A stretch of DNA of 64,000 bases from an uncultured Anaerolineae bacterium (GCA_938022205.1 CALIEB010000003.1:101026-165025), one strand, 5' to 3'. Shown: positions 25,934 to 35,738, counted from the stretch's first letter. The notes: a model not told the origin generated them from the letters alone. Translations and numbers: made by a program.

Positions 25934-27298
25934 ATGCGCAGGCTTGTGGTCAAACACATTCACACGCTAGCGACGATGGACGATGACGCGCGCGAGCTGC
26001 AAGACGCGGCGTTCGTCGTTGAGGGCGGCGTGATTGCTTGGATAGGCGCAACTGCGCAGCTTCCGGACATGTACAGCGACGCGCAGGAAACGCTTGACCT
26101 GCGCCATCACGTCGTTATTCCGGGGCTAGTGAACACTCATCACCATATGTTTCAAAATTTAACCCGCGTGATTGCTCAGCAGCACGAGCTGTTTGATTGG
26201 CTGCGCACACTTTATCCGCTCTGGCAAGGGCTGCGCGGCGAGCATATCTACACGTCGGCGCGGCTGGCGATGGCGGAGCTGATGCTATCCGGTTGCACGA
26301 CATCGAGCGACCATCTGTATTTGTTTCCCAATGACGTGCAGCTAGAAGACGAAATTCGCGCTGCGCAAGAGCTTGGTATGCGCTTTCACGCGGCGCGCGG
26401 GGCGATGAGCGTTGGCGAGAGTTTGGGCGGGCTTCCCCCTGATAGCTTGGTAGAGGACGAGGCGAAAGTTCTCAAAGATATGCAGCGTGTGATTGAGCAG
26501 TATCACGACGCGGCGCATGGCGCGATGTTGCGCGTGGTGATTGCGCCTTGCGCGCCTTTTAATGTCTCACAAGACTTGATGCGCGAGTCGGCAGCACTGG
26601 CGCGCAGCTATGGCGTGCGCTTGCACACGCACCTTGCCGAAAACGTGAAAGACATTGCCTACAGTCTCGCGGTGTTCGGACAGCGACCGGGCGACTACGC
26701 GCAGTCGATTGGTTGGGTGGGGGAAGACGTGTGGCACGCGCACTGTGTGCAGCTTAACGGCGACGAGATTGGGCTGTTTGCGCGCACAAAAACCGGCGTT
26801 TGTCATTGTCCTACGTCGAACTTGCGCTTGGCTTCGGGCATTGCACCCGTGCGCGCGATGCTCGATGCTGGCGTGCGCGTAGGCTTGGGCGTTGACGGCT
26901 CTGCGTCGAATGACGGCGGTAATTTGCTCAACGAGGCACGCATGGCGATGCTGCTGCAGCGAGCGGGCGGCGACCCTAACGCGCTTTCGGCGCGTGAAGC
27001 TCTTTGGGCGGCGACACGCGGTGGTGCGGCGGTGCTTGGGCGTGACGATATCGGCGCGCTGGCAGTGGGTATGGCCGCGGATTTTGCTGCTTATCGCCTT
27101 GACCAAGCGACGTTTAGCGGTGCGCTGCACGACCCTATCAGTGCTTTAGTGTTTTGCCAAAGCGCAGCGGTGGACGTTTTGGTCATTCACGGGCGCGTCG
27201 TCGTGCGCGATGGTGCGCTGCTTACGGTTGACTTGCCGCAGCTGGTGCGCGCGCACAACGCGCTGTCTCTGCGCTTGGTACGTGGGGAAGCATCATGA
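25934..27298 (+). CDS. 8-oxoguanine deaminase / SsnA-like amidohydrolase
   Basis: 454 residues of the metal-dependent cytidine deaminase-like amidohydrolases. The metal ligands are visible: NTHHHMFQNLTR (His69, His71), LHTHLAENVKD, HAHCVQLNGDE and the Asp in GVDGSASND. The run THHHMFQNLTR with CTTSSDHLYLFP is typical of 8-oxoguanine deaminases, which convert 8-oxoguanine to urate. SsnA and related purine deaminases of the selenium-hydroxylase clusters share the scaffold. Its neighbours (YgeY, carbamate kinase, xanthine dehydrogenase) favour purine catabolism. It overlaps the Nudix gene as ATGA. Confidence 0.75.
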   Translation: MRRLVVKHIHTLATMDDDARELQDAAFVVEGGVIAWIGATAQLPDMYSDAQETLDLRHHVVIPGLVNTHHHMFQNLTRVIAQQHELFDWLRTLYPLWQGLRGEHIYTSARLAMAELMLSGCTTSSDHLYLFPNDVQLEDEIRAAQELGMRFHAARGAMSVGESLGGLPPDSLVEDEAKVLKDMQRVIEQYHDAAHGAMLRVVIAPCAPFNVSQDLMRESAALARSYGVRLHTHLAENVKDIAYSLAVFGQRPGDYAQSIGWVGEDVWHAHCVQLNGDEIGLFARTKTGVCHCPTSNLRLASGIAPVRAMLDAGVRVGLGVDGSASNDGGNLLNEARMAMLLQRAGGDPNALSAREALWAATRGGAAVLGRDDIGALAVGMAADFAAYRLDQATFSGALHDPISALVFCQSAAVDVLVIHGRVVVRDGALLTVDLPQLVRAHNALSLRLVRGEAS

Positions 27299-28179
27299 CA
27301 TTCCTTAGGCTCGGGGTTGCAACGGTTGTTCGCGATGAATCGGGTGCAGTGCTGCTTTCGCGGCGCGGCGACATGGACGTTTGGAACTTACCTACTGGAC
27401 GCTTAGACAAAGGCGAGTTTATGGCTGTTGCTGCTGCCCGCGAGGTGCAGGAAGAAACCGGTATACAGTGCGTTATCACGCGCCCCGTCGGGCTGTATTA
27501 CCAAGCAGGGCGTGGGCGTATGAACGTGTTGTTCGCGGCGCGCTACACAGGTGGCACGCTGCTGCAAGCCACGTCTGAAACGCGCGCTAACCAATTCTTT
27601 GCGCCTGACGCGCTGCCCGATGCGTTGTTCGGCGCGTATATGGTGCAAGATGCGTTGGCTGACGACCACACACTACACTTGCACGTGTTACACACGCCGC
27701 CCGACGTGTTGCGGCGCGTACAGCGACAGCTGGCGTGGCGATACGTTAAGAACTTGTTGCGTGGCAAACCCGAGCCGCGTTGGGCGCGCTTCAACGTTCA
27801 CGCCAGCCTCGCTGTCATCAACAGCGAAAACAACAGCATCATGAGCGTTGCAGACATGGCGGGTCAGCGCGTGCTGCCCGGCGTGCGCGTGCATGGCGAC
27901 GCACCCCCTTGGGAGCAAGTCGTCACGCATTTGCTCAACCAGTATAATCTGTACGAGCTGCGCCAAGCTCAGTTTGCTTGGGCAGGGTTATACGAGAACA
28001 AAACCAGCGGCGCGATAGAGTTTGTCTTTAAGACGACCATTCAGGCACATTCTGCTTTGCGCCATGCTGCGTTATCGTGGACATTTGACCAGTCGAGCGC
28101 GTGGCTGCCGATTTATCGCCCGTTTATACATCACGTCGCCAGCAAGGCGGCGGGCATTTATCACGCACAGGAAGGGTAG
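27295..28179 (+). CDS. Nudix hydrolase with a second, degenerate Nudix-like domain
   Basis: 294 residues, twice the size of a simple Nudix enzyme. The first domain has a perfect Nudix box: Gly35-x5-Glu41-x7-Arg49-Glu50-Val-x-Glu-Glu-x-Gly56-Ile. The second half (about 165-290) follows a similar fold pattern, with LPGVRVHGD at 194-202, but the box positions carry Asp202, Val210, Thr211, Leu214 and Asn215 instead of catalytic residues. The first domain should hydrolyse a nucleoside diphosphate derivative; the second may be structural. Its start overlaps the stop of the deaminase gene, suggesting a linked role such as removing oxidised purine nucleotides. That link is inference. Confidence 0.8.
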   Translation: MTFLRLGVATVVRDESGAVLLSRRGDMDVWNLPTGRLDKGEFMAVAAAREVQEETGIQCVITRPVGLYYQAGRGRMNVLFAARYTGGTLLQATSETRANQFFAPDALPDALFGAYMVQDALADDHTLHLHVLHTPPDVLRRVQRQLAWRYVKNLLRGKPEPRWARFNVHASLAVINSENNSIMSVADMAGQRVLPGVRVHGDAPPWEQVVTHLLNQYNLYELRQAQFAWAGLYENKTSGAIEFVFKTTIQAHSALRHAALSWTFDQSSAWLPIYRPFIHHVASKAAGIYHAQEG

Positions 28180-28183
28180 TAAA

Positions 28184-29389
<1,206 letters not shown>

Positions 29390-29797
29390 GTGCAGTTCAT
29401 AGGGTCTAATTTTGTGGCGGTAGGGTTTGGGCTGACGTTTACGCCCACGCCCGAAGGAGTTCTCACAGCACAGTACACGTTCGACGAAGGCAAACAAGGA
29501 CCGCCCACGATTGTGCATGGCGGCGCGCTGGCGGCGGTCATCGACGAGGCGATGACGGCGGTGGTGTTTCATCTTGACTTGCCCGCGTTTACGGCAAAAC
29601 TCAACATCGACTACCGGGCTGCCGTGCGCGTTGGCGACACGGTGCGCATTCAGGCGCGGCTTGACCGTCAGGAAGGACGCAAGCTGTTTTTGACGGCGAG
29701 CATCACGCATCTTAATGGCACGCTTGCCGCCGAAGCCACTGGACTGTTTGTGTATACGCCTGCTTTTTTTGAGGCATTGAAGGGGGGTGGACTATGA
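29390..29797 (+). CDS. PaaI-like hotdog-fold thioesterase
   Basis: 135 residues. The GTG start is directly after the ygeY stop, with AAAGGAG inside ygeY. The PaaI signature is plain: PPTIVHGGALAAVIDEAMTAV, with the HGG turn and the catalytic acid of the following helix, then LNIDYRAAVRVGDTVRIQA. Such enzymes hydrolyse acyl-CoA thioesters. It is followed by a second homologous gene that overlaps its stop; the two may form a heteromer. Confidence 0.85.
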   Translation: MQFIGSNFVAVGFGLTFTPTPEGVLTAQYTFDEGKQGPPTIVHGGALAAVIDEAMTAVVFHLDLPAFTAKLNIDYRAAVRVGDTVRIQARLDRQEGRKLFLTASITHLNGTLAAEATGLFVYTPAFFEALKGGGL

Positions 29798-30252
29798 GCG
29801 ACGCGGCGCAGTTTCCCGGCTCACGCTTTATGCGCAAGCCGTCACCGCATGGCTTTGGGGTTCAGCTAAGCATGCGTGAGGATAGAAGCGCGTTTGCCTG
29901 TTTTCAGTTTGACGCAGACAAGGAGGGTCCGCCGCACTACGCGCACGGCGGCGCGGTAGCTACTGTGTTGGACGAGGCGATGGGCGCGGCGGCGTTTTTC
30001 GCTAATAGGCTTGGCTTTACGCTGACGATGACCGTGAACTACCGCGCGTCTGCGCCCTTGTTGACCGATTTGCACGTGTTGGCGCGTGTGGTGCGGATAG
30101 AAGGCAAGAAAACGCACGTGACCGCTGAGATTGTTTTGCCCGAAGACGGCACGGTGCTGGCGGACGCGGTCGGCTTGTTCTATACCTCCGAAGAGCTGCG
30201 TGAGCGCATTCTGCAACGCTACGCACAGGACAACTCCAAAGACGAATTTTAG
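29794..30252 (+). CDS. Second PaaI-like hotdog-fold thioesterase
   Basis: 152 residues, clearly related to the preceding protein: GPPHYAHGGAVATVLDEAMG and MTVNYRASAPLLTDLHVLAR. The HGG turn and acidic helix residue are kept. The gene begins in an ATGA overlap with the first thioesterase and ends just before a 130-base gap. A tandem duplication with separate substrate or heteromer formation is plausible. The acyl substrate is unknown. Confidence 0.85.
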   Translation: MSDAAQFPGSRFMRKPSPHGFGVQLSMREDRSAFACFQFDADKEGPPHYAHGGAVATVLDEAMGAAAFFANRLGFTLTMTVNYRASAPLLTDLHVLARVVRIEGKKTHVTAEIVLPEDGTVLADAVGLFYTSEELRERILQRYAQDNSKDEF

Positions 30253-30283
30253 CCATTTTTACGAATTGCACAAACGCGCTGCT
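30248..30283 (+). other. Inverted repeat TTTAGCCA-N20-TGGCTAAA
   Basis: A perfect eight-base inverted repeat overlapping the stop of the second thioesterase gene. It could form a long-loop hairpin, weakly terminator-like with A/T on both flanks. GCACAA (30268-30273) and TTGTGC (30301-30306) form a further split dyad nearby. Confidence 0.3.
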
Positions 30284-30309
30284 TCTGGCTAAATCGTCAC
30301 TTGTGCTAA

Positions 30310-30338
30310 TGGGCAACGCGCGGCATTTACTTTAGAAT
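30310..30338 (+). promoter_or_regulatory. Possible promoter before the mismatch glycosylase gene
   Basis: TAGAAT (30333-30338) with TGGGCA (30310-30315) 17 bases upstream. The -35 box is poor. The position, in the widest gap of this part of the block, supports a new transcription start about 40 bases before the ATG. Confidence 0.35.
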
Positions 30339-30381
30339 GTGCGCATCACTTTACCCCTAAGCTGTTTGCCTTGAGGTGGTT

Positions 30382-30894
30382 ATGGCGGCATTTGTTTTGC
30401 CAGATGTGCTTGCGTCTGACCTGCGCGTGATCTTTTGCGGCACTGCGCCAAGCCGCATCTCTGCGCAGCGCGCCGCGTATTACGCTAACCCACACAACAA
30501 ATTTTGGCGCACGTTGTTCACAGTGGGCATTTTACCTGTGCCACTTACGGCGCAGCAGTATCCCGAAGTGCTGCGCTATGGTGTTGGGCTAACTGACCTT
30601 GCTAAGCACACCTATGGCGTAGACAGCGCGCTTAAACCGCAAGATTTCGACCGACAAGCCTTTTTTGACAAGATACGACGCTACCGCCCACGCTGCGTTG
30701 CCTTCACCAGCAAAAAGGCGGCAGCGGTCTATTGGGGCGTGCCGACGGCGCGGGTGTCGTATGGACTGCAGGCGGCGATGTTGGGAGAAAGCGCGGTGTT
30801 CGTGCTGCCTTCGCCAAGCGGGTTGGCAACAAGCTATTGGGACGAGAGCGTTTGGCGTGCTTTAGGGGCGTGGTTACAGGCACACGCAACTTAG
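30382..30894 (+). CDS. mug: Mismatch-specific DNA glycosylase (Mug/TDG family)
   Basis: 170 residues from ATG 30382, with GAGGTGG before it; GTG 30376 is an alternative. Motif 1 reads VIFCGTAPSRISAQRAAYY, followed by ANPHNKFWRTL; motif 2 is VLPSPSGLATSYW. GVGLTDLAK and VAFTSKKAA are also typical of the uracil/thymine mismatch glycosylases. The enzyme should remove uracil, hypoxanthine or thymine from mismatches. Motif 1 has Thr-Ala where E. coli Mug has Asn-Pro, so base preference may differ. Confidence 0.82.
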   Translation: MAAFVLPDVLASDLRVIFCGTAPSRISAQRAAYYANPHNKFWRTLFTVGILPVPLTAQQYPEVLRYGVGLTDLAKHTYGVDSALKPQDFDRQAFFDKIRRYRPRCVAFTSKKAAAVYWGVPTARVSYGLQAAMLGESAVFVLPSPSGLATSYWDESVWRALGAWLQAHAT

Positions 30895-30919
30895 TTTCAT
30901 CGCACAAAAAGGAGTTTTT

Positions 30920-31873
30920 ATGATGATTGAAAAGTTGGTCGTTATTGCAATCGGCGGCAATTCGTTGATAGAAGACCCTAAAGACCCGGGCATTGCGCGG
31001 CAGTGGGAGGCTGCGAACGAGACAGCACGGCACATTGCGGCGATGGTGGCAGATGGTTGGCATGTCGTGGTGACGCACGGCAACGGGCCGCAAGTGGGCT
31101 ATATTGTGCGGCGCGGCGAAATTGCTGCCAAAGAGGGCATCGAGGACATGCCGCTCGATTTGGTGGTGGCGGACACGCAGGGCAGCATCGGCTACATGTT
31201 GCAGCAGTCGCTGGACAACGCGCTGCGTCGTTTGGGCATCAACCGCACTTGCGCAACGGTGGTCACACAAGTGCGCGTGGACGCGGACGACCCTGCTTTC
31301 CAAAAGGCGACCAAGCCGATTGGTGGGTTTATGACGGAAGCCGAAGCGCGTCAGTTCGAGCGTGAGGGCTGGCAAGTGATGGAAGATAGCGGACGCGGCT
31401 GGCGGCGTGTCGTCGCATCGCCCACGCCGCGCGCTATCCAAGAGATTAACGCCATTCAAGCCTTAATGCTGAGCGGCTATGTGGTCATTGCGGCAGGTGG
31501 CGGCGGCATCCCTGTAGTGCGCGATGCTTACGGCGCGCTGCGCGGCGTATACGCGGTTATCGACAAAGACCGCACCAGCAGCTTGCTGGCGCAAACACTG
31601 CGTGCGGATTTGCTGCTCATTTCTACGGCGGTTGAAAAAGTTGCGCTGCACTTTAACACGCCTCAGCAGCGCGATGTTGACACGATGACGTTGCAAGAAG
31701 CACAGGACTATATGGCAGCGGGGCATTTTGGTGTCGGCAGCATGCTGCCTAAAATTCAAGCGGGCGTTGAGTTTGTCAAAAATGGCGGACCCAAAGCGAT
31801 TATCACCAACCCGCGCAACCTGACACGTGCGCTGCGCGGTGAAACTGGCACGCACATTGTGCCGGGCGGCTAA
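30920..31873 (+). CDS. arcC: Carbamate kinase
   Basis: 317 residues, normal length for the amino-acid kinase family. Motifs: AIGGNSLIED, VVTHGNGPQVGYI, AGGGGIPVVRD, VIDKDRTSSLLA and FGVGSMLPKIQAG. The enzyme transfers phosphate between carbamoyl phosphate and ADP, yielding ATP from carbamoyl phosphate. No arginine deiminase or ornithine carbamoyltransferase gene is adjacent. In this block it more likely serves the purine-derived ureide route, as YqeA does in selenium-hydroxylase clusters. AAAAAGGAG precedes the ATG. Confidence 0.92.
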   Translation: MMIEKLVVIAIGGNSLIEDPKDPGIARQWEAANETARHIAAMVADGWHVVVTHGNGPQVGYIVRRGEIAAKEGIEDMPLDLVVADTQGSIGYMLQQSLDNALRRLGINRTCATVVTQVRVDADDPAFQKATKPIGGFMTEAEARQFEREGWQVMEDSGRGWRRVVASPTPRAIQEINAIQALMLSGYVVIAAGGGGIPVVRDAYGALRGVYAVIDKDRTSSLLAQTLRADLLLISTAVEKVALHFNTPQQRDVDTMTLQEAQDYMAAGHFGVGSMLPKIQAGVEFVKNGGPKAIITNPRNLTRALRGETGTHIVPGG

Positions 31874-31966
31874 TGCACTTCTGACGTGGGTAGGGTGTTT
31901 AATGTTGCCACAATCTCTTGTACAATAAGGGCAAATGAACCAACCGCTTGCTAAACAAGAGAGGCT

Positions 31967-32950
31967 ATGTTGACGCGCCCTACCTACTCCATTGTTGCGC
32001 CTGTTTACAACGAAGAGCTTGTTCTGCGACCATTCTATGAACGCTTGAAAAGCGTCATGGATGGCATGAACGACGGCGCATGGGAGCTGGTCATGGTCAA
32101 TGACGGCAGCCGTGACGGCTCGCTTGCCATTATGGAAGCGTTGGCGCAGCAGGATAGCCGCGTAAAAATTATCAACTTTGCGCGCAATTTTGGCCATCAA
32201 ATCGCCGTTACGGCGGGCATTGACCACGCACGCGGACAAGCTGTCATTCTCATCGACACGGACTTGCAAGATCCTCCCGAGCTTATTCCACAGCTGGCGG
32301 CGAAGTGGCGCGAGGGCTACGAGGTCGTCTATGCGGTGCGTGAGTCTCGTGAGGGCGAGAGCTGGTTTAAGCTGACGACTGCTAAACTGTTTTATCGCTT
32401 TATCTATCGGATTACCGATGTCAATATTCCTGTCGACACAGGCGATTTTCGCCTGATGGATGCTCGTGTTGCCGATGTGCTGCGTCAAATGCGCGAACAC
32501 AACCGCTTCATACGCGGCATGACCAGCTGGGTTGGGTTTAAGCAGACGGGCGTGGGCTATGTGCGCAAGGCACGCTACGCCGGTGAGACCAAGTATCCGC
32601 TGAAAAAGATGGTTAACTTTGCGCTAGATGCCGTCACGAGCTTTTCGTTTTTCCCACTGCAAATCATGCTATACACCAGCTTGATGTTAGGTTTCTTAGC
32701 CATTTTGGTCAGCATCGTGATTTCGGGGTTGCGTCTTGCGCTAGGTCCTGAGTTTTTTGGCGGGCAGGCAACCACGATTGTGCTGCTGCTGTTGTTAAGC
32801 TCATTTCAGCTGTTTTTCTTGTTTATCATCGGGCAGTATGTGGCGCGGATTTACGACGAGGCACGCAATCGCCCGCTTTATGTCGTCGCTTCTCGGCATG
32901 GCTTTCATGAAGGTGAGATAGAACATGCTCAACCGAACGTAGAGGGGTAA
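31967..32950 (+). CDS. Family 2 glycosyltransferase with C-terminal membrane spans
   Basis: 327 residues. The GT2 domain reads YSIVAPVYNEELVLRPF, ELVMVNDGSRDGS, the catalytic DTDLQDPPE and RKARYAGETKYP. Two membrane spans follow (LMLGFLAILVSIVISGL and TIVLLLLLSSFQLFFLFII). This is the layout of DPM1/GtrB/ArnC-type enzymes, which move a sugar from a nucleotide to polyprenyl phosphate. The product could serve cell-surface glycans. A TACAAT hexamer at 31921-31926 lies 46 bases upstream of the ATG, though without a good -35 box. Confidence 0.9.
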   Translation: MLTRPTYSIVAPVYNEELVLRPFYERLKSVMDGMNDGAWELVMVNDGSRDGSLAIMEALAQQDSRVKIINFARNFGHQIAVTAGIDHARGQAVILIDTDLQDPPELIPQLAAKWREGYEVVYAVRESREGESWFKLTTAKLFYRFIYRITDVNIPVDTGDFRLMDARVADVLRQMREHNRFIRGMTSWVGFKQTGVGYVRKARYAGETKYPLKKMVNFALDAVTSFSFFPLQIMLYTSLMLGFLAILVSIVISGLRLALGPEFFGGQATTIVLLLLLSSFQLFFLFIIGQYVARIYDEARNRPLYVVASRHGFHEGEIEHAQPNVEG

Positions 32951-32956
32951 GGGACA

Positions 32957-33166
32957 ATGGTAGATAACCCACAAGAGCGCATTCGCCATTACAACGAACT
33001 CGTGCGCCAGTATGAGGCCCTTAGCCAGCAAATTCAGCAGTCACTGCGCAAAGAGCGCAGCGATGCGGAGCTAGCGCAGTACCGCGAACTGGCGCGACAG
33101 CGCGATGAGCTGTTTAGCGAGATACGCGCGATGGAACGCGAACTCTTTGATGACGGAGATGCTTAG
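32957..33166 (+). CDS. 69-residue coiled-coil protein of unknown function
   Basis: A small, highly charged helical protein (RIRHYNELVRQYEALSQQ, then ELARQRDELFSEIRAMEREL) that should form a coiled coil along nearly its whole length. AAGGGA precedes the ATG, and it lies six bases after the glycosyltransferase gene and three bases before the next gene, so it is embedded in the operon. No family is recognised; no metal or catalytic motif is seen. Confidence 0.65.
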   Translation: MVDNPQERIRHYNELVRQYEALSQQIQQSLRKERSDAELAQYRELARQRDELFSEIRAMERELFDDGDA

Positions 33167-33169
33167 CCC

Positions 33170-33661
33170 ATGTACCCCGAAGACCGCGTGATTGTGGGGG
33201 TGGTGCGGCGGCGGCGCGATGTAACGCTCTTACTGCAGGCGCGTTGGTATCGCATTCCGCAGGCGCACATGCCCGATGGGGTCTTCACAGAGTATTTAGC
33301 TTTCTTTTTGAGCGCGTCGCTTTTCGACGGAGCGCGCGGTGGTGCGGTGTGCTACTACGCGCCGCTGCGGGGAGTGGAGTTGGCGCGCCGCCGCGATTTG
33401 TTGCCGCAAGAGCCGCGTCATCCGCGTGCGAACGCGCTGTATTACCAATGTCAGCTTGGCGAAGTACTGTCGCTTGCCTCGCCCATTACCAACCCTACAC
33501 GGCGACGCTTTGCCTTTGTGTACACGACGTTTGACCGCTTGTTAGCGGCGCGTACATTGCCCGAGCTTTACAGCGAAGAGGCTTACTTCGTGCGGCGTGT
33601 TTACGATGCGCTGCCGCGCGCGCAAACGCTTGCGCGCAAAGAGACGATTTATTTTTCCTGA
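33170..33661 (+). CDS. Conserved-looking protein of unknown function (YRIP motif)
   Basis: 163 residues, basic and without membrane spans. Notable segments are EDRVIVGVVRRRRD, LLQARWYRIPQAHMP, LLPQEPRHPRANALYYQCQLGE and FVYTTFDRLLAARTLPELY. The combination of an N-terminal strand pair and WYRIP recalls an uncharacterised family I have seen in other genomes, but I cannot name it. It sits between the coiled-coil gene and the F420 reductase gene npdG with almost no spacing, so it is probably cotranscribed with them. Confidence 0.6.
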   Translation: MYPEDRVIVGVVRRRRDVTLLLQARWYRIPQAHMPDGVFTEYLAFFLSASLFDGARGGAVCYYAPLRGVELARRRDLLPQEPRHPRANALYYQCQLGEVLSLASPITNPTRRRFAFVYTTFDRLLAARTLPELYSEEAYFVRRVYDALPRAQTLARKETIYFS

Positions 33662-33674
33662 GAGGCGTTGGAAC

Positions 33675-34346
33675 ATGTCAGATGGTGGTCTTATTCAGAC
33701 GATTGCAGTTTTAGGCGGTACAGGCAAAGAGGGGTCTGCGCTGGCAATGCGCTGGGCAGCGAACGGTTATCGCGTGCTGATTGGCTCACGCAGTGCTGAG
33801 AAAGCGCAAGCAGCGGCGGCTGAGATGAACGCTCAGCTTGGTGGTGACTATCTTAGCGGCTTCGCCAATGAAGACGCGACACAACGCGCCGACATCGTCG
33901 TGCTAAGCGTGCCGTATGACGCGCACAAAACAACCTTAGAGGCTGTCAAACCCTTTCTTAGCGGCAAGGTGCTGATAGATTTGACCGTGCCACTTGCACC
34001 GCCGCAAGTGACACGTGTATTTATCCCGCCGGGGTTGTCGGCGTGTATGGAAGCGCAGGCACTGCTCGGCGACAGCGTGCGCGTGGTGGCAGCCTTTCAA
34101 AATGTAAGTGCGGTTAAACTCAAAGACCTGCACGCTGTTGTGGATTGTGATGTGTTGGTGTGCGCGGACGACGCGGATGCCAAAGCGGACGCGCTGCGCT
34201 TGGTCGAAGCGGCGGGCTTACGCGGTATCGACGCGGGCGGGTTAGCCAACGCTGTAGCGGTTGAGGCATTAACGCCAGTGCTGCTGCATATCAACAAAAC
34301 TTACAAGGTTAAGGGTGCGGGCATTCGCATCACAGGATTGGCATAG
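33675..34346 (+). CDS. npdG: NADPH-dependent F420 reductase
   Basis: 223 residues from ATG 33675; the frame opens earlier inside the previous gene without a ribosome site. The N-terminus IAVLGGTGKEGSALAMRWA and VLIGSRSAEKAQ matches the Fno/NpdG family, where GGTG binds NADPH and the SR pair reads its 2'-phosphate. The enzyme exchanges hydride between NADP(H) and F420. cofE begins three bases after its stop, which firmly links it to F420. Confidence 0.85.
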   Translation: MSDGGLIQTIAVLGGTGKEGSALAMRWAANGYRVLIGSRSAEKAQAAAAEMNAQLGGDYLSGFANEDATQRADIVVLSVPYDAHKTTLEAVKPFLSGKVLIDLTVPLAPPQVTRVFIPPGLSACMEAQALLGDSVRVVAAFQNVSAVKLKDLHAVVDCDVLVCADDADAKADALRLVEAAGLRGIDAGGLANAVAVEALTPVLLHINKTYKVKGAGIRITGLA

Positions 34347-34349
34347 GAC

Positions 34350-35120
34350 GTGAGTGCATTTACTCCACAATTCAGCGCGTATGCTTTGCCCAACGTGCCG
34401 CTGGTGCGTGCTGGCGACGACCTTGTTGCGCTTATTGTCAACGGCTTGGCGGACGCGCAGCTAACGTTGCAAGACAACGATGTGCTGGTGATTGCCTCGA
34501 AAATTGTCTCTAAAGCTGAAGGGCGACAAGTGCGCTTGGCGGACGTAACCCCTAGCAAGAAAGCACGAGTCTTAGCGGCTGTTACAGGCAAGGATGCTCG
34601 CATCGTTGAGCTGGTGCTGTCCGAAAGCGTAGACGTGTCGCGGGTAGCCCTTAACGTGCTGGTCGTACAGCATCGCTTGGGGTTTGTGTCGGCGAACGCG
34701 GGCGTTGACCAGTCAAACGTGGAAAACGCGCGCGATTTCGCGCTGCTGCTGCCACTTGACCCCGACGGCACGGCGCGAAGGGTACGCGAGGCTCTTAAGG
34801 CGCGCTTTGGCTGTCTGGTCGGCGTGGTGATTAGCGACACGCACGGACGACCTTTTCGACTAGGCAACGTGGGCGTGGCGATTGGTGTGGCGGGGATTCA
34901 AGCTCTCACGGACTTGCGCGGGCGCAAGGACTTGTTTGGGCGTCCCTTGCAAATTACGCATCAGGGGTATGCTGATTTGCTAGCATCTGCCGCGCACCTG
35001 CTCACGGGCGAGGCGGACGAAGCGCGCCCGATTGTGCTGTTGCGTGGGCTGGAGCTGCCGCTTGGTGACGGCAAAGCTAGTGACCTTTACCGCCCGCCCG
35101 AACAAGACTTGTACCGTTAG
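34350..35120 (+). CDS. cofE: Coenzyme F420:L-glutamate ligase (CofE/FbiB N-terminal type)
   Basis: 256 residues from GTG 34350. Family motifs: DVLVIASKIVSKAEGR near the N-terminus, VVISDTHGRPFRLGNVGVAIG, and DLRGRKDLFGRPLQITHQGYADLL, then PIVLLRGL. The enzyme adds glutamates to F420-0 using GTP. The segment usually written ADExAAAA reads YADLLASAAHLL here; the Asp is kept but the Glu is Leu. In mycobacteria this domain is fused to a nitroreductase domain in FbiB; here that partner is the separate next gene. Confidence 0.87.
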   Translation: MSAFTPQFSAYALPNVPLVRAGDDLVALIVNGLADAQLTLQDNDVLVIASKIVSKAEGRQVRLADVTPSKKARVLAAVTGKDARIVELVLSESVDVSRVALNVLVVQHRLGFVSANAGVDQSNVENARDFALLLPLDPDGTARRVREALKARFGCLVGVVISDTHGRPFRLGNVGVAIGVAGIQALTDLRGRKDLFGRPLQITHQGYADLLASAAHLLTGEADEARPIVLLRGLELPLGDGKASDLYRPPEQDLYR

Positions 35121-35129
35121 GGCGTTTTG

Positions 35130-35738
35130 ATGCGTGACGCGGAAGCTGTATTAGAGGCAATAGTGTCGCGGCGTTCGCTGCGACGCTATACGGCTGACCC
35201 CGTGCCAAACGAGCTGCTTGAAACGCTGCTCACGGCAGCGACGTGGTCGCCCTCTGCGCACAATCGCCAGCCTTGGCGGTTTGTTGTCGTGCGTGAAGCG
35301 GTGAATAAGGCTGCTTTAGCCGGCGCAATGGGGCGCAAGCTGCGCGAAGACTTGACGCGCGACGGCGTAGACGAGGCGGTCATCGCCGCTGACGTGGCGC
35401 GTTCTTACGAACGCTTGACGCATGCGCCTGTTTTGGTGTTGTTCTGCCTGACGATGCAAGATATGGACGTGTATGCCGACGCGGCGCGCCAGCACAACGA
35501 GTACCTCATGGCAGTGCAGAGCGTGGCAATGGCAGGGCAAAACTTGCTGCTGGCGGCGCACGCACATGGCTTGGGCGCGTGCTGGGTGTGCGCGCCGCTT
35601 TTTTGCCCGCAAGTTGTGCGCGACGCGCTGGCTTTGCCGCAAGATTGGCAAGCGCAAGGGCTGATTACATTGGGCTATCCCGCGCAAACCCGCGAGAAAA
35701 CCCGCGAACCGTTGGAAACGAGAGTGTTATGGCGATAA
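35130..35738 (+). CDS. Nitroreductase-family protein, probable dehydro-F420-0 reductase
   Basis: 202 residues from ATG 35130; a TTG codon directly before it is in frame. It is a flavin enzyme of the nitroreductase fold: SRRSLRRYTADPVP for FMN phosphate binding, WSPSAHNRQPWRFVVV, and HGLGACWVCAPLFCP. It lies nine bases after cofE and overlaps cofD. The corresponding C-terminal domain of mycobacterial FbiB reduces the dehydro intermediate formed when phosphoenolpyruvate is the precursor. The position argues for that reaction here; general nitroreductase activity cannot be excluded. Confidence 0.75.
   Translation: MRDAEAVLEAIVSRRSLRRYTADPVPNELLETLLTAATWSPSAHNRQPWRFVVVREAVNKAALAGAMGRKLREDLTRDGVDEAVIAADVARSYERLTHAPVLVLFCLTMQDMDVYADAARQHNEYLMAVQSVAMAGQNLLLAAHAHGLGACWVCAPLFCPQVVRDALALPQDWQAQGLITLGYPAQTREKTREPLETRVLWR

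Noticed and set aside
31463..32500. A 345-residue minus-strand open frame across the end of the carbamate kinase gene and the start of the glycosyltransferase gene
   Set aside because: It lies opposite two clear genes in their frames, has a composition rich in His/Arg/Gln typical of antisense shadows, and has no ribosome site or recognisable motif.
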